NCBI RefSeq assembly: GCF_026788005.1
Contig: NZ_JABEPE010000005.1
Location: 124,001 to 188,000 of the forward strand
Origin: Alteromonas sp. a30
GTDB taxonomy: Bacteria > Pseudomonadota > Gammaproteobacteria > Enterobacterales > Alteromonadaceae
DNA: 64,000 bases
Reading direction: 5' to 3'
Shown: piece after piece, positions 27,401-35,559 of the stretch
Position numbering within the stretch: position 1 is the first letter of the stretch
How the letters are laid out: each line of letters opens with the position of its first letter
Made by a program: the position numbers and the translations under genes
Notes under the pieces: generated by a model
Database searches by the model: none
What the model saw: only the letters and a program-made list of their open reading frames with translations
Told to the model about the DNA's origin: nothing

Positions 27401-29274
27401 CCAGCTTTGTCACCAGCATTGCTGAGCGCTTAAATTGGCCAAAACAAGCCACCACATTAGGGTTAACCACGGTCAGCTTCGATATTTTCGTACTTGAAGT
27501 GTTTGTCACCTTATTACGTGGCGGCACACTGGTATTAGCAAGTGAAGCACAGCAGCAAAACCCTTCTGCATTAGCAGAAGTGATTGCCGAACAGAATGTT
27601 AACGTTGTGCAAATCACTCCAAGTCGATTGCAACTGCTGGCACACGCTACCGAATTAACCACCGCCTTTGCTAACGTCGAGCGCGTATTAATTGGCGGCG
27701 AAGCCTTCCCAGCCGAATTACTGCCCACGTTACAAGCCTTACCAAATCTGCAAATCTTTAACGTATACGGTCCAACCGAAGCCACCGTATGGGCCTGTGT
27801 GAAAGACTTAACCCAAGCCTCGCAAGTCACCCTTGGCACACCACTGGCAAATGCCAATGCCTATGTGCTCAACGAAGACAAACAATTGATGCCCGTTGGT
27901 AGCGTAGGCGAGCTTTACCTTGCCGGTGATTGTTTAGGTGTAGGTTACTTGTTAGACCAAGAAAAAACCGATGCTGCCTTTGTTGCCAACCCTTTCGATG
28001 CAGGCAAACTCATGTATCGCACTGGCGATTTAGCCGCATGGAATCAAGAGGGTGAATTGGTGTATCACGGACGCAACGATCACCAAATCAAATTACGCGG
28101 TTATCGCATTGAACTATCGGAAATTGATAGCGTGCTCAATGAATGCCCAGAAGTGGCACAAGGTGCAGTGGTAGTACGCCAACTTTCTGCCAATAACCCT
28201 GCCCTCGTAGCATTTTGCATTGCCGCAGGGCAACAACAGCAACACCAATTTGAAGCCAGCGTGAGACAGCATCTTCGCGCCACCTTGCCAGACTACATGG
28301 TGCCGGGATTAATCATCTCGCTCGACGAATTACCATTAACGCCCAATGGCAAAATTGATCGTAAACAACTGCCGGAAGATTTGTCGCAATGGCAACAAGC
28401 TAACGACCATTCAGAAAGCGCAGGCGAACAAGATACCCAAGAAGACGACGCCATTGTTAAAGCTATTCGCGAAGTGTGGGAAAACCTACTCGGTCACAAC
28501 CAAATAAGCCGCCATGTGAGCTATTTCGATGTCGGCGGCAATTCATTCAGCCTGATGTTGATGCACAACGAGATAGACAAAATCTGGCAAGGGCTAATTC
28601 ACGTTACCGACATTTTCGCCAACCCGACTATTGGCGCATTAGCCGACTTAGTTAACGCACGCTTAGCCGCTCGCCAAAGTGCTGATTATCAGGCGCTTAC
28701 CTTGCCAGCCGACTGGTTCGATACCAGCGCTAACAATGCCGACAACGAAGGTCAACTATTGGTTGAACCGGGTGCAGAATTTTCCGCACAATTACACCAC
28801 CTTGCTAGCGCGAATCAGGTATCTGCTTTGGATATCATGATTGGCTTACAAGGTTTCTTCTTGCACAAACGCTTTGAGCAAGAACAGATAGCGTTATATC
28901 TAGAACAAACGGGTGCAGGCTACCGCCCTATTCAATTGGACTTTAGCCGCTTAAACAAAGTCGAAGAAATTTTCACCGCAGTGAAACAACAACGACAAAA
29001 CGCCACCCTGTTCCCTGTACCGCCTGAAGCGGACAGAGACTTTAACCAAGATTGCCTGTTTTTGGTGCGTCGCTACGGCGATCCGACATCAACACAACAC
29101 AAACGATTCGATTTCCAACTCATTATTGATGACAGCGAACAACACCCTGTCGCTTTGCGGGTAGATTTCAATCACCAGCGCCTAAACCAACAATCGGTTT
29201 TCGGCCTGATTAACGATTACGTCCGCTTAAGTAAAGCCATCATCGCAGCTTCTCAGGAAGGTTTAACATCATGA
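18499..29274 (+). CDS. Hybrid starter synthetase: FAAL-ACP-KS-AT-ACP-AMT-C-A-PCP-(partial C)
   Basis: A 3591-residue megaenzyme. Fatty acyl-AMP ligase 1-570 (SSGSTGSPKG near 180). ACP1 595-670 with Ser633 in IGLVSMR. KS1 697-1110 with Cys861 in DTACSSS and intact His motifs. AT1 1214-1530 with Ser1315 in GHSIGEY and HAFH at 1418-1421, the malonyl type. ACP2 1635-1710 with Ser1672. A Gln/Ala/Pro/Met-rich linker to about 1830. PLP aminotransferase 1850-2290 with Lys2133 in YGKVVGGG. Condensation domain 2350-2790 with HHMVADG. Adenylation domain 2800-3300 whose pocket reads D-I-L-Q-I-G-V-V, close to glycine codes. PCP 3315-3390 with Ser3349. Residues 3400-3591 match only the C-lobe of a condensation domain. 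The order follows the MycA/ItuA logic (with an added cis AT): activate a fatty acid, add C2, aminate the beta-keto group, couple to an amino acid. Confidence 0.93.
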   Translation: MAMFEFKTLNDALISSAKTDKGIWFVSSFTDEEFLSYKQILENAKACLAALQKHGVKPGDELVLQYTSLQKLIEAYWACLLGGIVPIPLEKGEKPDNGMKVLQVWRQLNNPFLATDNEKIYDKLLKHATRFDEELDSLALWHNDIVPRCFNPDDLNATADEAELPDVSEQAIAFIQFSSGSTGSPKGVALTHKNLLVNIRDIIKMSDWEEGDVFCSWKPLSHDFGMIGYNLAAVVAQTNQVRIPTDSYIWSPALWMHAVHKFRAAILGSPNFGFRHFLKLYNRRKKQEWDWDLSCVKAILNGAEPISAKLCNEFMQEMAQYKMHPKAMRPIYGLAEASLIVSSCQFNDGVIEHFVHREFLHIGDKIQPLEASDPAAVSLVDCGVPYPSTEVRITDSQRQPLPEGVVGQVEIRGDNVTSQYYNNPEASARSIDAEGWLNTEDLGFLQNGRLVFANRIKEMIIIGGVNYFPHDIEKAILRVKGDDALNTYIACSIPHPEQEGEQLAVFVYHKRGPEEFAPDVPVVNDIVMENFGIPVDYVVPTKSIPKTTSGKVQRYVLRKRFLEGEFDEDLAATGQPRQLPSNQTQEAESAQDKNTTSNSLADIQQWIHRLVLKEAQLDALDNRASFFDIGLVSMRLIDIQESVESHFNVQLSDTSALDYPSVEGLAKCVYAELHQSDDSAVLEGTVDETDNSTFAQEPVAIVGMACRFPGDANTPDQFWDLLASGKDPITKVSYDRWPGVDSAQALATREGGFISHPELFDPHFFGISPIETEALDPQQRLLLEVTHEAFENAGYSVPALRGSDTGVYIGISITDYLAVGKENGHQTGAYSYTGTMFNTAAGRVAWAFDLKGPCIAIDTACSSSLTAVHTGVKDLQTGSCDLVVAAGVNIMTTPDGHVCFSQMNALSATGRSRSFDDNADGYIRSDGCGAVVLKRLSDAQRDGDNILAIVKGGAVNHNGHSGGLTVPSGIAQEKLIRKAQKNANVTPAHIDFIEAHGSGTKLGDPQEASALARVFGETGKPLLVGAVKSNIGHTEAAAGMAGLQKVVMSLNHAHIPPNLHFHTPNSLINWQDSPVKIVDRLTPINSSNDAPIAGITSLGINGSNAHMIIEAYRQQSEAASLPTHQTEQHLITLSAKSPASLAVTVKQFADADLSHFTLAELARATQFQRADYGSRYATLASSIEQLQTKLSKYASKQLESNPSGLSVNLEAPRVVFVFTGQGSHYLNMADALYRDFPVFRDTLKQCDDAFANRMPSQAKVSILSLIYGDAESQDARAEALKDSANAQAIIFSVEYALAKLWLSFGVKPDLMLGHSIGEYAAACIAGIIGFDDAVRMVVARGQAMKAIAPNGEKTGKMVGILASESTVSELIAEFDKVWIAAVNAPENVTISGDIEQVDSALAKAKKQRIFTEKLDIHHAFHSPMMAGSAEQLNQTLKTVQFNDPEIPVLSTQHGKIITSASDMDQTYWSQHLCQPVQYLSALKTIAETEANALIELGGTATLTGLAAQVIDNGKNLFLPSQRNGRESGLQFIETLAQAWKCGIEIDWEAYHGGRPRPLAGLPNTGFNRSPWWYQPLNNAQSSTQTNTAALACNLSPQLTQPVENLSQPDLSENTLSQPTGEQTYAMTTNTASASYGVDAIKQEVRVMIAQITGVDESELTDDFNLFALGVDSLMLVQLDKRIVARWGTEITLAQFFAELHTPEALAEYVNTNMSNEVRNGLTQELTPEQAAEQAPAASQQVAPMAMPTQAAVQGSPQMPMQTAMQMPAIDANAPASQQIIQQQLQLMQQQLALLGGAGIAPASAPVSSSTAQAPAPAASTPNAAALKTPSLKTQVSSVAKGVNKSRDIVLVEDDLTEQQRDFVKRLSDELIARTPKSKANVQEHRAYFADWISTLNFTMSTKEFTYPLVAERSKGSRFWDIDGNEYIDTAMGYGTCLFGHNPDFIKEPMQAQLEKGIELGPQSAIAGEVAGLVKDLTGCERVAFANTGTEAVMVAIRLARTVTKRKKIVRFVTSFHGSFDGVLADMGENGSQPMTAGVIDSMIEDTIVLQYATEKSLKEIAAQADDIAAVLVEPVQSRKPSLQPKKYLQKLRALTEQNGIALVFDEMVTGFRCHPGGAQHEFDVRADLVTYGKVVGGGMHIGVIAGHAHYMDAIDGGYWQFGDTSGPGAETTFFAGTFCKHPLTMTAAKAVLQRLKDEGPSFQERISAMTTAFVNRLNDYFDEMQVPITMESFASVYRFDSGVAADMPRHSLEMNLFFRLMQLKGIFVWERRTCFFSEAHSQQDADRIFDAVVWATEQLRAGGFSFRKAGAPDPQDPNGGGNGGKKVEVADFSKITPESTQAEMTASAQALASAVSSEEGRMFVLSQMNGGDLAYRITGALTLEGNLDKARLHDAFAQLSVRHPVLRSSYQLQDGQLVRAITPIENFMPSIVEEQRDSLEGAINQDKTPFSVNQAPLWRMRLVQIGSSEEKHVLVFEFHHMVADGMSVSILAEDLINLYQGNALEPVKASYQDFVAWEQRFVGSNTFNEQLNWWKDNLSPLPEPLNLPSDRLRSPTNDFAGASYNLVLNEAQTNKMRTLARELKTTPFMVLYSLFSTLVYKLSRQQDLCIGIPFDRRSNGHFERTVGMFAQTLAIRTHIQPDAGFDQLIKQVTQQCSLAYTHCNTPLEYIVEALDVKRDISRNPLFDVMFIYETGDRRLQHAPELTFSPCQVDIAGASFDLTLEITDQNQQLYCNFIYATRLFDEATIASWANQFIELLSLFSEQPQRPVIDAARLTQDAIDQQLITFNQSQESYNTTPLPTLLKKVAKQNAKHTALKAVDAELTYAQLIEKSEKLAHVLMAKGVTTGQHVAILLPRNSQLIIAMLAVLRTGASYIPLDPEYPAARINYMLDHAKVSIMIADPELVTDPSWEKNAGNTLINPAKIRAVAAKNRSSLPELSDEMLAYVIYTSGSTGKPKGVMINHGAMTSFVTSIAERLNWPKQATTLGLTTVSFDIFVLEVFVTLLRGGTLVLASEAQQQNPSALAEVIAEQNVNVVQITPSRLQLLAHATELTTAFANVERVLIGGEAFPAELLPTLQALPNLQIFNVYGPTEATVWACVKDLTQASQVTLGTPLANANAYVLNEDKQLMPVGSVGELYLAGDCLGVGYLLDQEKTDAAFVANPFDAGKLMYRTGDLAAWNQEGELVYHGRNDHQIKLRGYRIELSEIDSVLNECPEVAQGAVVVRQLSANNPALVAFCIAAGQQQQHQFEASVRQHLRATLPDYMVPGLIISLDELPLTPNGKIDRKQLPEDLSQWQQANDHSESAGEQDTQEDDAIVKAIREVWENLLGHNQISRHVSYFDVGGNSFSLMLMHNEIDKIWQGLIHVTDIFANPTIGALADLVNARLAARQSADYQALTLPADWFDTSANNADNEGQLLVEPGAEFSAQLHHLASANQVSALDIMIGLQGFFLHKRFEQEQIALYLEQTGAGYRPIQLDFSRLNKVEEIFTAVKQQRQNATLFPVPPEADRDFNQDCLFLVRRYGDPTSTQHKRFDFQLIIDDSEQHPVALRVDFNHQRLNQQSVFGLINDYVRLSKAIIAASQEGLTS

Positions 29275-30524
29275 AAAAACTCGCCATTGTATTTTCTGGA
29301 CAAGGCTCACAATACGTGGGCATGGGTAAAACCCTGTTCGAGCAACACGAAATTGTTCGTGACATGTTCGCCAAAGCGTCCGACACCCTTGGTTTAGATA
29401 TGGAGCACCTGTGTTTCTCCGAGTCTGCGGATGTGCTCAACAGCACGGAAAACACCCAACCGGCTATCTTGTTATGCAGCATGGCAGCGTGGCAAGTCTT
29501 CCAGCAGCAAACTGGCTTAACGCCGGGCGCAATGGCAGGCCACAGTCTAGGTGAGCTCAGTGCGCTTGTTGCCGCAGGAGCCATGCGTTTAGAAGACGGC
29601 TTAAAACTGGCACGCGCGCGTGGTTTAGCCATGGCGCAGTGTGGTAACGATGGCAAAACCGGCATGTCGGCAGTCACTAAGCTAACACGCGAACATCTAG
29701 AAAAGGTATGCAACAGCGTTGATGGCTTCGGCAGAACCTTCGTGGTAGCGAACTACAACTCACCGCGCCAGCAAGTCTTATCCGGCGATGTTGAGCAACT
29801 CAAAGCCCTTGGCGAGCAACTTAAAGCCGAAGGCGGCAGTGTTATCCCATTACGTGTGAGCGGTGCATTCCACAGCCCGTATATGGCTCCTGCGGCAGAA
29901 GCCTTTACCGATGTTATCAACAACATTGATTTAACCGAACCCCACATTCCGGTGATTGCTAACGTCACGGCCAAGCCACACGGTGATGCCGCCAGCATAA
30001 AAGCCTCATTGATTTCGCAAATCACCAGCCCTGTATTGTGGCAAGACACCTTAAATTACTTGGCCCAAGAAGCAGGAATCGACACCTTTGTTGAAGCCGG
30101 TCCAAAAGATGTATTGAAGAAATTGGCGACCACCACCCTACCCAATGTCACCGCTTTTGCGCTCGACAAACAAGAAGATGAAAAGGCCATGCAAGACGCA
30201 CTACAAGCGGCAATTAAGTCGTTAAAAGAGCGTCCAACGGTTTTAGGCAAATGCATGGCGGTTGCCGTAGCAACACGCAACACCAACTTTGACAACGACA
30301 CCTACCAACAAGGGGTGATTGTGCCTTATCAACAACTCAAAGAAATGCACGAAAAGCACAGTGCAGAAGGCTCCGTTGCTAGCCCAGCAGAAATGGTTTC
30401 TGCCATGAAACTATTGCAGCAAATCATGGTTTGCAAAGGCGCAACAGAACAAGAACAACAGCAGCGTTTTCGTCAGGTTGCCGAGCAAACTGGCTGCGAA
30501 AAAGAATTGGCACAATTCATTTAG
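29271..30524 (+). CDS. Free-standing (trans) malonyl-type acyltransferase
   Basis: A 417-residue FabD-like acyltransferase with FSGQGSQYVGMG, nucleophile Ser92 in GHSLGELSA and His201 in SGAFHSPYM. The AT fold ends near residue 300. About 110 further residues form a helical, charged tail that housekeeping FabD lacks but FenF/ItuD-type and trans-AT PKS acyltransferases often carry. The start overlaps the stop of the starter synthetase (ATGA). Directly downstream are PKS modules with no AT of their own, so this enzyme probably loads malonyl, or an ACP-borne hydroxymalonyl group, onto their ACPs. Confidence 0.92.
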   Translation: MKKLAIVFSGQGSQYVGMGKTLFEQHEIVRDMFAKASDTLGLDMEHLCFSESADVLNSTENTQPAILLCSMAAWQVFQQQTGLTPGAMAGHSLGELSALVAAGAMRLEDGLKLARARGLAMAQCGNDGKTGMSAVTKLTREHLEKVCNSVDGFGRTFVVANYNSPRQQVLSGDVEQLKALGEQLKAEGGSVIPLRVSGAFHSPYMAPAAEAFTDVINNIDLTEPHIPVIANVTAKPHGDAASIKASLISQITSPVLWQDTLNYLAQEAGIDTFVEAGPKDVLKKLATTTLPNVTAFALDKQEDEKAMQDALQAAIKSLKERPTVLGKCMAVAVATRNTNFDNDTYQQGVIVPYQQLKEMHEKHSAEGSVASPAEMVSAMKLLQQIMVCKGATEQEQQQRFRQVAEQTGCEKELAQFI

Positions 30525-30558
30525 TGCTGGCATTCAAACAGGTTGATGAGGACGCATA

Positions 30559-33500
30559 ATGGACATTAAAGATCTCGCACTCGACAGCTTGCTGAGCAAG
30601 CAAGACGCCAAGGCAGATGACATCACACTGGTGAAAACCGGTGACACTTCCCCCCAAGGTTCAACGGAAGTTGCGATCATTGGTGCCTCTGTGCGAATTG
30701 GTGCAGCGAATGACCTCAATGCGTTCTGGGAGATGCTAGCAAAAGGTGAAACTGGCACGCGTGACTTACCGCCAGCGCGCCGTGCCGCCTTCGAAGAATA
30801 CTTACACTTACGCGGTGTGTTTCATCGTATTTCCGAAGGCGATTACCAACGCGAAACCTTCCTCGATGACATCGACAACTTCGATTACCGCTTCTTCGGC
30901 ATGTCCAAGCAAGAAGCCAACCTGATGGACCCAAACCAGCGTTTGTTCTTACAAACCGGTTGGTCTGCCCTTGAAGATGCGGGTTACGGCGGCGACAGCA
31001 TTCGCGGCAGTAAAACTGGCGTATTTTGTGGTTACAGCGCCGACTTTGGTCAAGACTACCGCCACATCATTCATACCTTTGCCCCAGACGCCCCGGAAAT
31101 TGCCGTTGCCGGTAACGTAAAGTCCATCATTGCTAGCCGCTTGGCCTATCAAATGGATTTACGCGGCCCAACCATGATGATCGATACAGCCTGTTCTTCT
31201 GGCCTTGTGGGTGTGCATTTAGCGCTTCGCTCCATTCGCAATAACGAGTGTGACATGGCGTTAGCCGGCGCAGTGAAAATCGACTTCTTACCGGTAATGG
31301 ACAGAGACAACACCGGCGTTGGCACCAAAGATATTCAAGACACCATTGCCGCCGATGAGCGCACCAAAACCTTCGACGATTTCAGCGATGGCACCTCAGC
31401 AGCCGAAGGCGTGATTGCCTTTGTGTTAAAACGTTATGACCAAGCGCTAGCTGATGGTGATAACATTCTCGCCGTGGTGGCAGGCAGTGCCATCAACCAA
31501 GATGGCCTTTCAGTTGGCATTACCGCGCCAAATTCCGATGCCCAAGCAAGATTAATTCAAGACGCCCTACAAGACGCTAACTTAGAGCCGGAGCAAATCA
31601 GCTACATTGAAGCCCACGGTACGGCAACACGTCTTGGCGATCCCATTGAAGTGGCAGGCGTAAGTAGCGCATTTTCTCGTTTCACTCAGCGCAAACAATT
31701 CTGCGCCATTGGCAGTGTAAAAACCAACATTGGTCACATGGACAACGGCGCTGGATTAGCAGGTTTAGCTAAAGTCATTGCCTCGTTACAACATGAACAA
31801 TTACCGCCAAGCTTAAACTTCAATACCCCGAACCGAAATATTCCGTTCGAGCAGTCGCCAGTGTATGTCAACGACATGCTGCGTCCGTGGTCAGTACCCG
31901 AAGGGCAACAACGCATTGCGGGTATTAACTCCTTTGGTTTAAGTGGCACAAATTGCCACGTCATTGTGCGTCAAGCGCCTTCGATGGCATTTAATGAAAG
32001 CGATAAAACCGATACAACACCGCATTTATTGGTACTTTCAGGCATTAACCAAGATGCCCTTACGCGCCAAGCCCAGAACTATTTACAACATTTAAGCAGC
32101 GAGTTTGGCAAGCAACAACGCTGGCAAGACATCTGCTTTACTGCGGCTGTTGGTCGCGCACATCATCAAGCGCGTTTAGCCATTGTTGCCGACTCCCAGC
32201 AAAGTGCCGCAGAAGCGTTGACTGCTTACTTAGAAAATTCGACAAACGCAAACTGGCAAGCCAATCAATTTAAAGTGGTGCCGCAAGCGTCAGGCAACGC
32301 CCAAGAGCTAACAGAAGCCGAGCAACAACAACTCAGCCAACAAGCTGATGCGTTAATTGAAAAAGCCCTGAAAAACCATTCCTTAGCAAACGAGCTTAGC
32401 GCGTTACAAGCATTATGGGTCAAAGGTGCAAATCCCAATTGGTCTGCTGCATATAAGCAAGAATCTAAAGAAAATTCGCCGCAATACCGCCGCGTATCCT
32501 TACCCACCTACCCCTTCGCCCAAGAAAGTTGCTGGGTAGAAGCCACAGTTGCCGCAGAAAGAGCCGTGGCCCAAGGTGCCAACGCCAAAACCTTTAATCA
32601 CCCCTTGCTCGACCAATGCGTGGTCGATAGCTTTGGTTTAAGCGTGTATCGCGTGAATTTAAGCGCGCGCAAGCATTGGGAATTGGCAGACCACATCGTC
32701 AAAGGCGTGTGTGTATTACCGGGAACCTGTTACATCGAAATAATGCTGCAAGTGGCAAAACAACTGCGGGGCGCGCACTATCACGACCAACCTTGGCCGT
32801 TGGTATTTGAACGTGTTCAGTTCTTGTCACCGTTCGCGATCTACCCCAAAGAAAACCGCGACTTACACATTCAAGTGCAAGAAAAACAAGCACGCCAGTA
32901 CGACATTCGCATTGTTAGCCGCGACGACAAAGGCATTAACGCCCACGCACGCGACATTGAGTGGGACGTTCACGCCGAAGCCAGCATTCGTTTAGAGCAA
33001 GATGCGCCGCAAATGGGCAGCGTGAACCCGGTTGATTTAATCCCCGGCTTCTCGCGTCATTTATTATTCGCCCAAGCTGATGATGTACGTCGAGGTTTAG
33101 AAATTGGCGACCGTTGGAATCACTCTTACGAAGATGGCTGGCACAAAGACGACATGAGCGAATTCATGGTGAAATTAGCCTTGCCTGCACCTTTTCATCA
33201 TGAAGGCGAAGTTTACGCATGGCATCCAGCGTTACTCGATGTTGCTGTTAACGCTGCTAACCACGTATTAGGTGAAGACGATTTATACCTGCCCTTCTCC
33301 TACAAAAACTTCACGGTCATCAGCAAAATGCCGGAAGAAGTATACGTCTGGTTCACCACCAAAAACGCCTCGGGCGAAATGTACAGCTTCGATATTCGCT
33401 TAATGGATACCAAAGGTAACGTCTGTGGTCGTATCGACGAATACACAGTAAAACGTGTACCAGAAAGCGAATCATTCGACCAATCTGCCTCGTTACCACA

Positions 33501-35514
33501 GGTGTTTGCGCTAAGTGCGACAAACGCCGGAGAAGCTTCCCAAGAAACGGCGGGTGATCAAGAAAACACCAACATCAATATCAGTGGCGAACCCATTTTG
33601 TTCATGCACAATGGCAGCGCTTCACAACGCGCATTATTGGCCGTATTGAAGCACCAATTTGGCGATGTTGTTGACTTATGCTTAACGGAAGCCGCGTTAA
33701 ATAGCGAAGATGAGCAAGCACAGAACGCGGTTCGCGAACAACTCCAAAGTGTAAATAATCAAACTTTTGCAGCCGCGCTCTATGCAGCCACGTTAACTGA
33801 CGCTTTTAACCATGATGGCGTTAGCCAACTCACGCAAACCTTGGCGTCGCTTAAAAATAGCATCAACGCCTTAGTACAGGAAAAAGTGCTAGTAAACGGC
33901 CCTGCGTTTGTATTGACATCTCAAGGCGTAACTGCCGCCTTAGATGACACCAAAAGCTATCAAGTTGAGCCGGACCAAGCCGCCATTGCCGCCTTTGTAC
34001 GTATTGCTGGTATGGAAAACCCGCAACTTAAACTTACCTGCCTTGACGTCAGTCGTCAGGATTTACAAAACAAAAACGCACAATGGTTCAGCAATGCGTT
34101 AGCTGCTTTCGATAGCAACCAAAACCAAAGCCAGTTGATGTGGCAACGCGACAACACCCGTTTGGTGGAACAGCTTGAAGTGCTAAACCTTGGGGCGGAT
34201 AAATCCCTAAACCTTAGTGATGACGGTGTTTACCTCATTACCGGGGGGACGGGCGCATTAGGTTTAGAATTGGCCGAATGTTTAGCCTACGAATTCCAAC
34301 AACAAGATGCCAACCAGCATACGGGCAGCCTAAAACTGGCGCTTATTGGTACAACCGCATTGCCGCCCGAAAATGAGTGGGATTCGCTTCTCAACGAGAG
34401 CAACGGCAGCAACGATGCGTTAACAACCAAACTCAGCAAATTGCAACACATTCGAAGCACAGGCGCAGAAGTCAGTTGCCATGCCGTGGATTTAGCCGAC
34501 AGCAAGGCCATTCAAGCTCTAACCGAGCAGCTTCGAACACAGCATCAAAAAATCAAAGGCGTGGTTCACGCCGCAGGTCGTGCAGGTGCGGGCTACTTAA
34601 TGAATAAAACCGACCAACACATTCATGATGTAGTGGACGGTAAAGCCCTTGGTGCATGGTACTTACATCAGCATACTTTAAACGACGATCTACAATTCTT
34701 CGTGATGTATTCCTCTATCGCTACAGTGCTACGCAATCCGGGCCAAAGCGACTACACCGCCGCTAACAGCTTCTTAGATGCCTTAGCAGAATATCGTCGC
34801 GACCAAGGCTTACCCGCGCTGTCTGTGTGCTGGCCTGCATGGCGCGAAACCGGTATTGCCGTGGAATGGAACGCGGTAGACGAAGACGAATTCTTCGCAC
34901 CTATTAACACCGCACAAGCCTTAAGTTTACTTGCCAGAGCCATGCATTCCAGTGAACAGCTCCCGGCAAGCATCGTGCTAGCGAGCTTGAATAGCAAAGC
35001 CACCTTGGCCGATCTACAACAGCTTGGTTTACAGGCATCGGCTGGCTTAGAGCGCTATCTCACACAAAACGAGCAGAAAAATGCCAATGATGGCAGCGCA
35101 ACAGGCGATGCCAGCGACATGCCGGATGTCGTGCTAAAAAGCATAGCCGACCCAGACGAAATAGACCGTTTGGTAGCGGGTACATGGCGCAAAGTGCTGG
35201 GTATGCCGGAGTTCGATTACGAAGAAAGTTTCAGCGATTTAGGTGGCAACTCCATTTTAACCACACAGCTTTACAAAGAATTCGATCGCCTGCATCCGGG
35301 CATGATCGAAATGGCGGATTTGTTCAGCAACACCACCATTAAATCGCAAGCAGAACAACTGAAAAAAGCCCTTGGTTACAACAAGGCAGATGACACGGAC
35401 AACGCTGCATCAGGAGAGGATGCTAACGCCGAGGATGAGCAAAACATGGACGACATTCTGGCAAAACTGGCCTCTGGCGAACTCTCCGCTGAAGAAGCGC
35501 AAGATTTGCTATGA
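30559..35514 (+). CDS. AT-less type I PKS module: KS-DH-KR-ACP
   Basis: A 1651-residue trans-AT-type module. KS 38-455 with Cys212 in DTACSSG plus EAHGTAT and NIGH. A linker without any GHSxG follows, closing with the LPTYPF post-KS motif. DH 675-960 with His712 in HxxxGxxxxP (HIVKGVCVLP) and Asp894 in HPALLD. KR 1220-1440 with GGTGALG at 1229, Ser in YSSIA and Tyr1399 in DYTAAN. ACP 1530-1605 with Ser1565 in GGNSI. The acidic C-terminal tail (MDDILAKLASGELSAEEA) looks like a docking helix. All domains appear active, so the module should add one C2 unit as an alpha,beta-unsaturated segment. The KR lacks the LDD motif of B-type reductases. Confidence 0.93.
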   Translation: MDIKDLALDSLLSKQDAKADDITLVKTGDTSPQGSTEVAIIGASVRIGAANDLNAFWEMLAKGETGTRDLPPARRAAFEEYLHLRGVFHRISEGDYQRETFLDDIDNFDYRFFGMSKQEANLMDPNQRLFLQTGWSALEDAGYGGDSIRGSKTGVFCGYSADFGQDYRHIIHTFAPDAPEIAVAGNVKSIIASRLAYQMDLRGPTMMIDTACSSGLVGVHLALRSIRNNECDMALAGAVKIDFLPVMDRDNTGVGTKDIQDTIAADERTKTFDDFSDGTSAAEGVIAFVLKRYDQALADGDNILAVVAGSAINQDGLSVGITAPNSDAQARLIQDALQDANLEPEQISYIEAHGTATRLGDPIEVAGVSSAFSRFTQRKQFCAIGSVKTNIGHMDNGAGLAGLAKVIASLQHEQLPPSLNFNTPNRNIPFEQSPVYVNDMLRPWSVPEGQQRIAGINSFGLSGTNCHVIVRQAPSMAFNESDKTDTTPHLLVLSGINQDALTRQAQNYLQHLSSEFGKQQRWQDICFTAAVGRAHHQARLAIVADSQQSAAEALTAYLENSTNANWQANQFKVVPQASGNAQELTEAEQQQLSQQADALIEKALKNHSLANELSALQALWVKGANPNWSAAYKQESKENSPQYRRVSLPTYPFAQESCWVEATVAAERAVAQGANAKTFNHPLLDQCVVDSFGLSVYRVNLSARKHWELADHIVKGVCVLPGTCYIEIMLQVAKQLRGAHYHDQPWPLVFERVQFLSPFAIYPKENRDLHIQVQEKQARQYDIRIVSRDDKGINAHARDIEWDVHAEASIRLEQDAPQMGSVNPVDLIPGFSRHLLFAQADDVRRGLEIGDRWNHSYEDGWHKDDMSEFMVKLALPAPFHHEGEVYAWHPALLDVAVNAANHVLGEDDLYLPFSYKNFTVISKMPEEVYVWFTTKNASGEMYSFDIRLMDTKGNVCGRIDEYTVKRVPESESFDQSASLPQVFALSATNAGEASQETAGDQENTNINISGEPILFMHNGSASQRALLAVLKHQFGDVVDLCLTEAALNSEDEQAQNAVREQLQSVNNQTFAAALYAATLTDAFNHDGVSQLTQTLASLKNSINALVQEKVLVNGPAFVLTSQGVTAALDDTKSYQVEPDQAAIAAFVRIAGMENPQLKLTCLDVSRQDLQNKNAQWFSNALAAFDSNQNQSQLMWQRDNTRLVEQLEVLNLGADKSLNLSDDGVYLITGGTGALGLELAECLAYEFQQQDANQHTGSLKLALIGTTALPPENEWDSLLNESNGSNDALTTKLSKLQHIRSTGAEVSCHAVDLADSKAIQALTEQLRTQHQKIKGVVHAAGRAGAGYLMNKTDQHIHDVVDGKALGAWYLHQHTLNDDLQFFVMYSSIATVLRNPGQSDYTAANSFLDALAEYRRDQGLPALSVCWPAWRETGIAVEWNAVDEDEFFAPINTAQALSLLARAMHSSEQLPASIVLASLNSKATLADLQQLGLQASAGLERYLTQNEQKNANDGSATGDASDMPDVVLKSIADPDEIDRLVAGTWRKVLGMPEFDYEESFSDLGGNSILTTQLYKEFDRLHPGMIEMADLFSNTTIKSQAEQLKKALGYNKADDTDNAASGEDANAEDEQNMDDILAKLASGELSAEEAQDLL

Positions 35515-35559
35515 AGCGTGTAACAACCGACATCAGATTAACCGGAAAAGTGAACTATC

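Noticed and set aside
28696-29274. Frameshifted full condensation domain or assembly error at the end of the starter gene
   Set aside because: The frame is continuous from PCP to stop, overlaps the next start by the usual ATGA, and leaves no space for a missing N-lobe.
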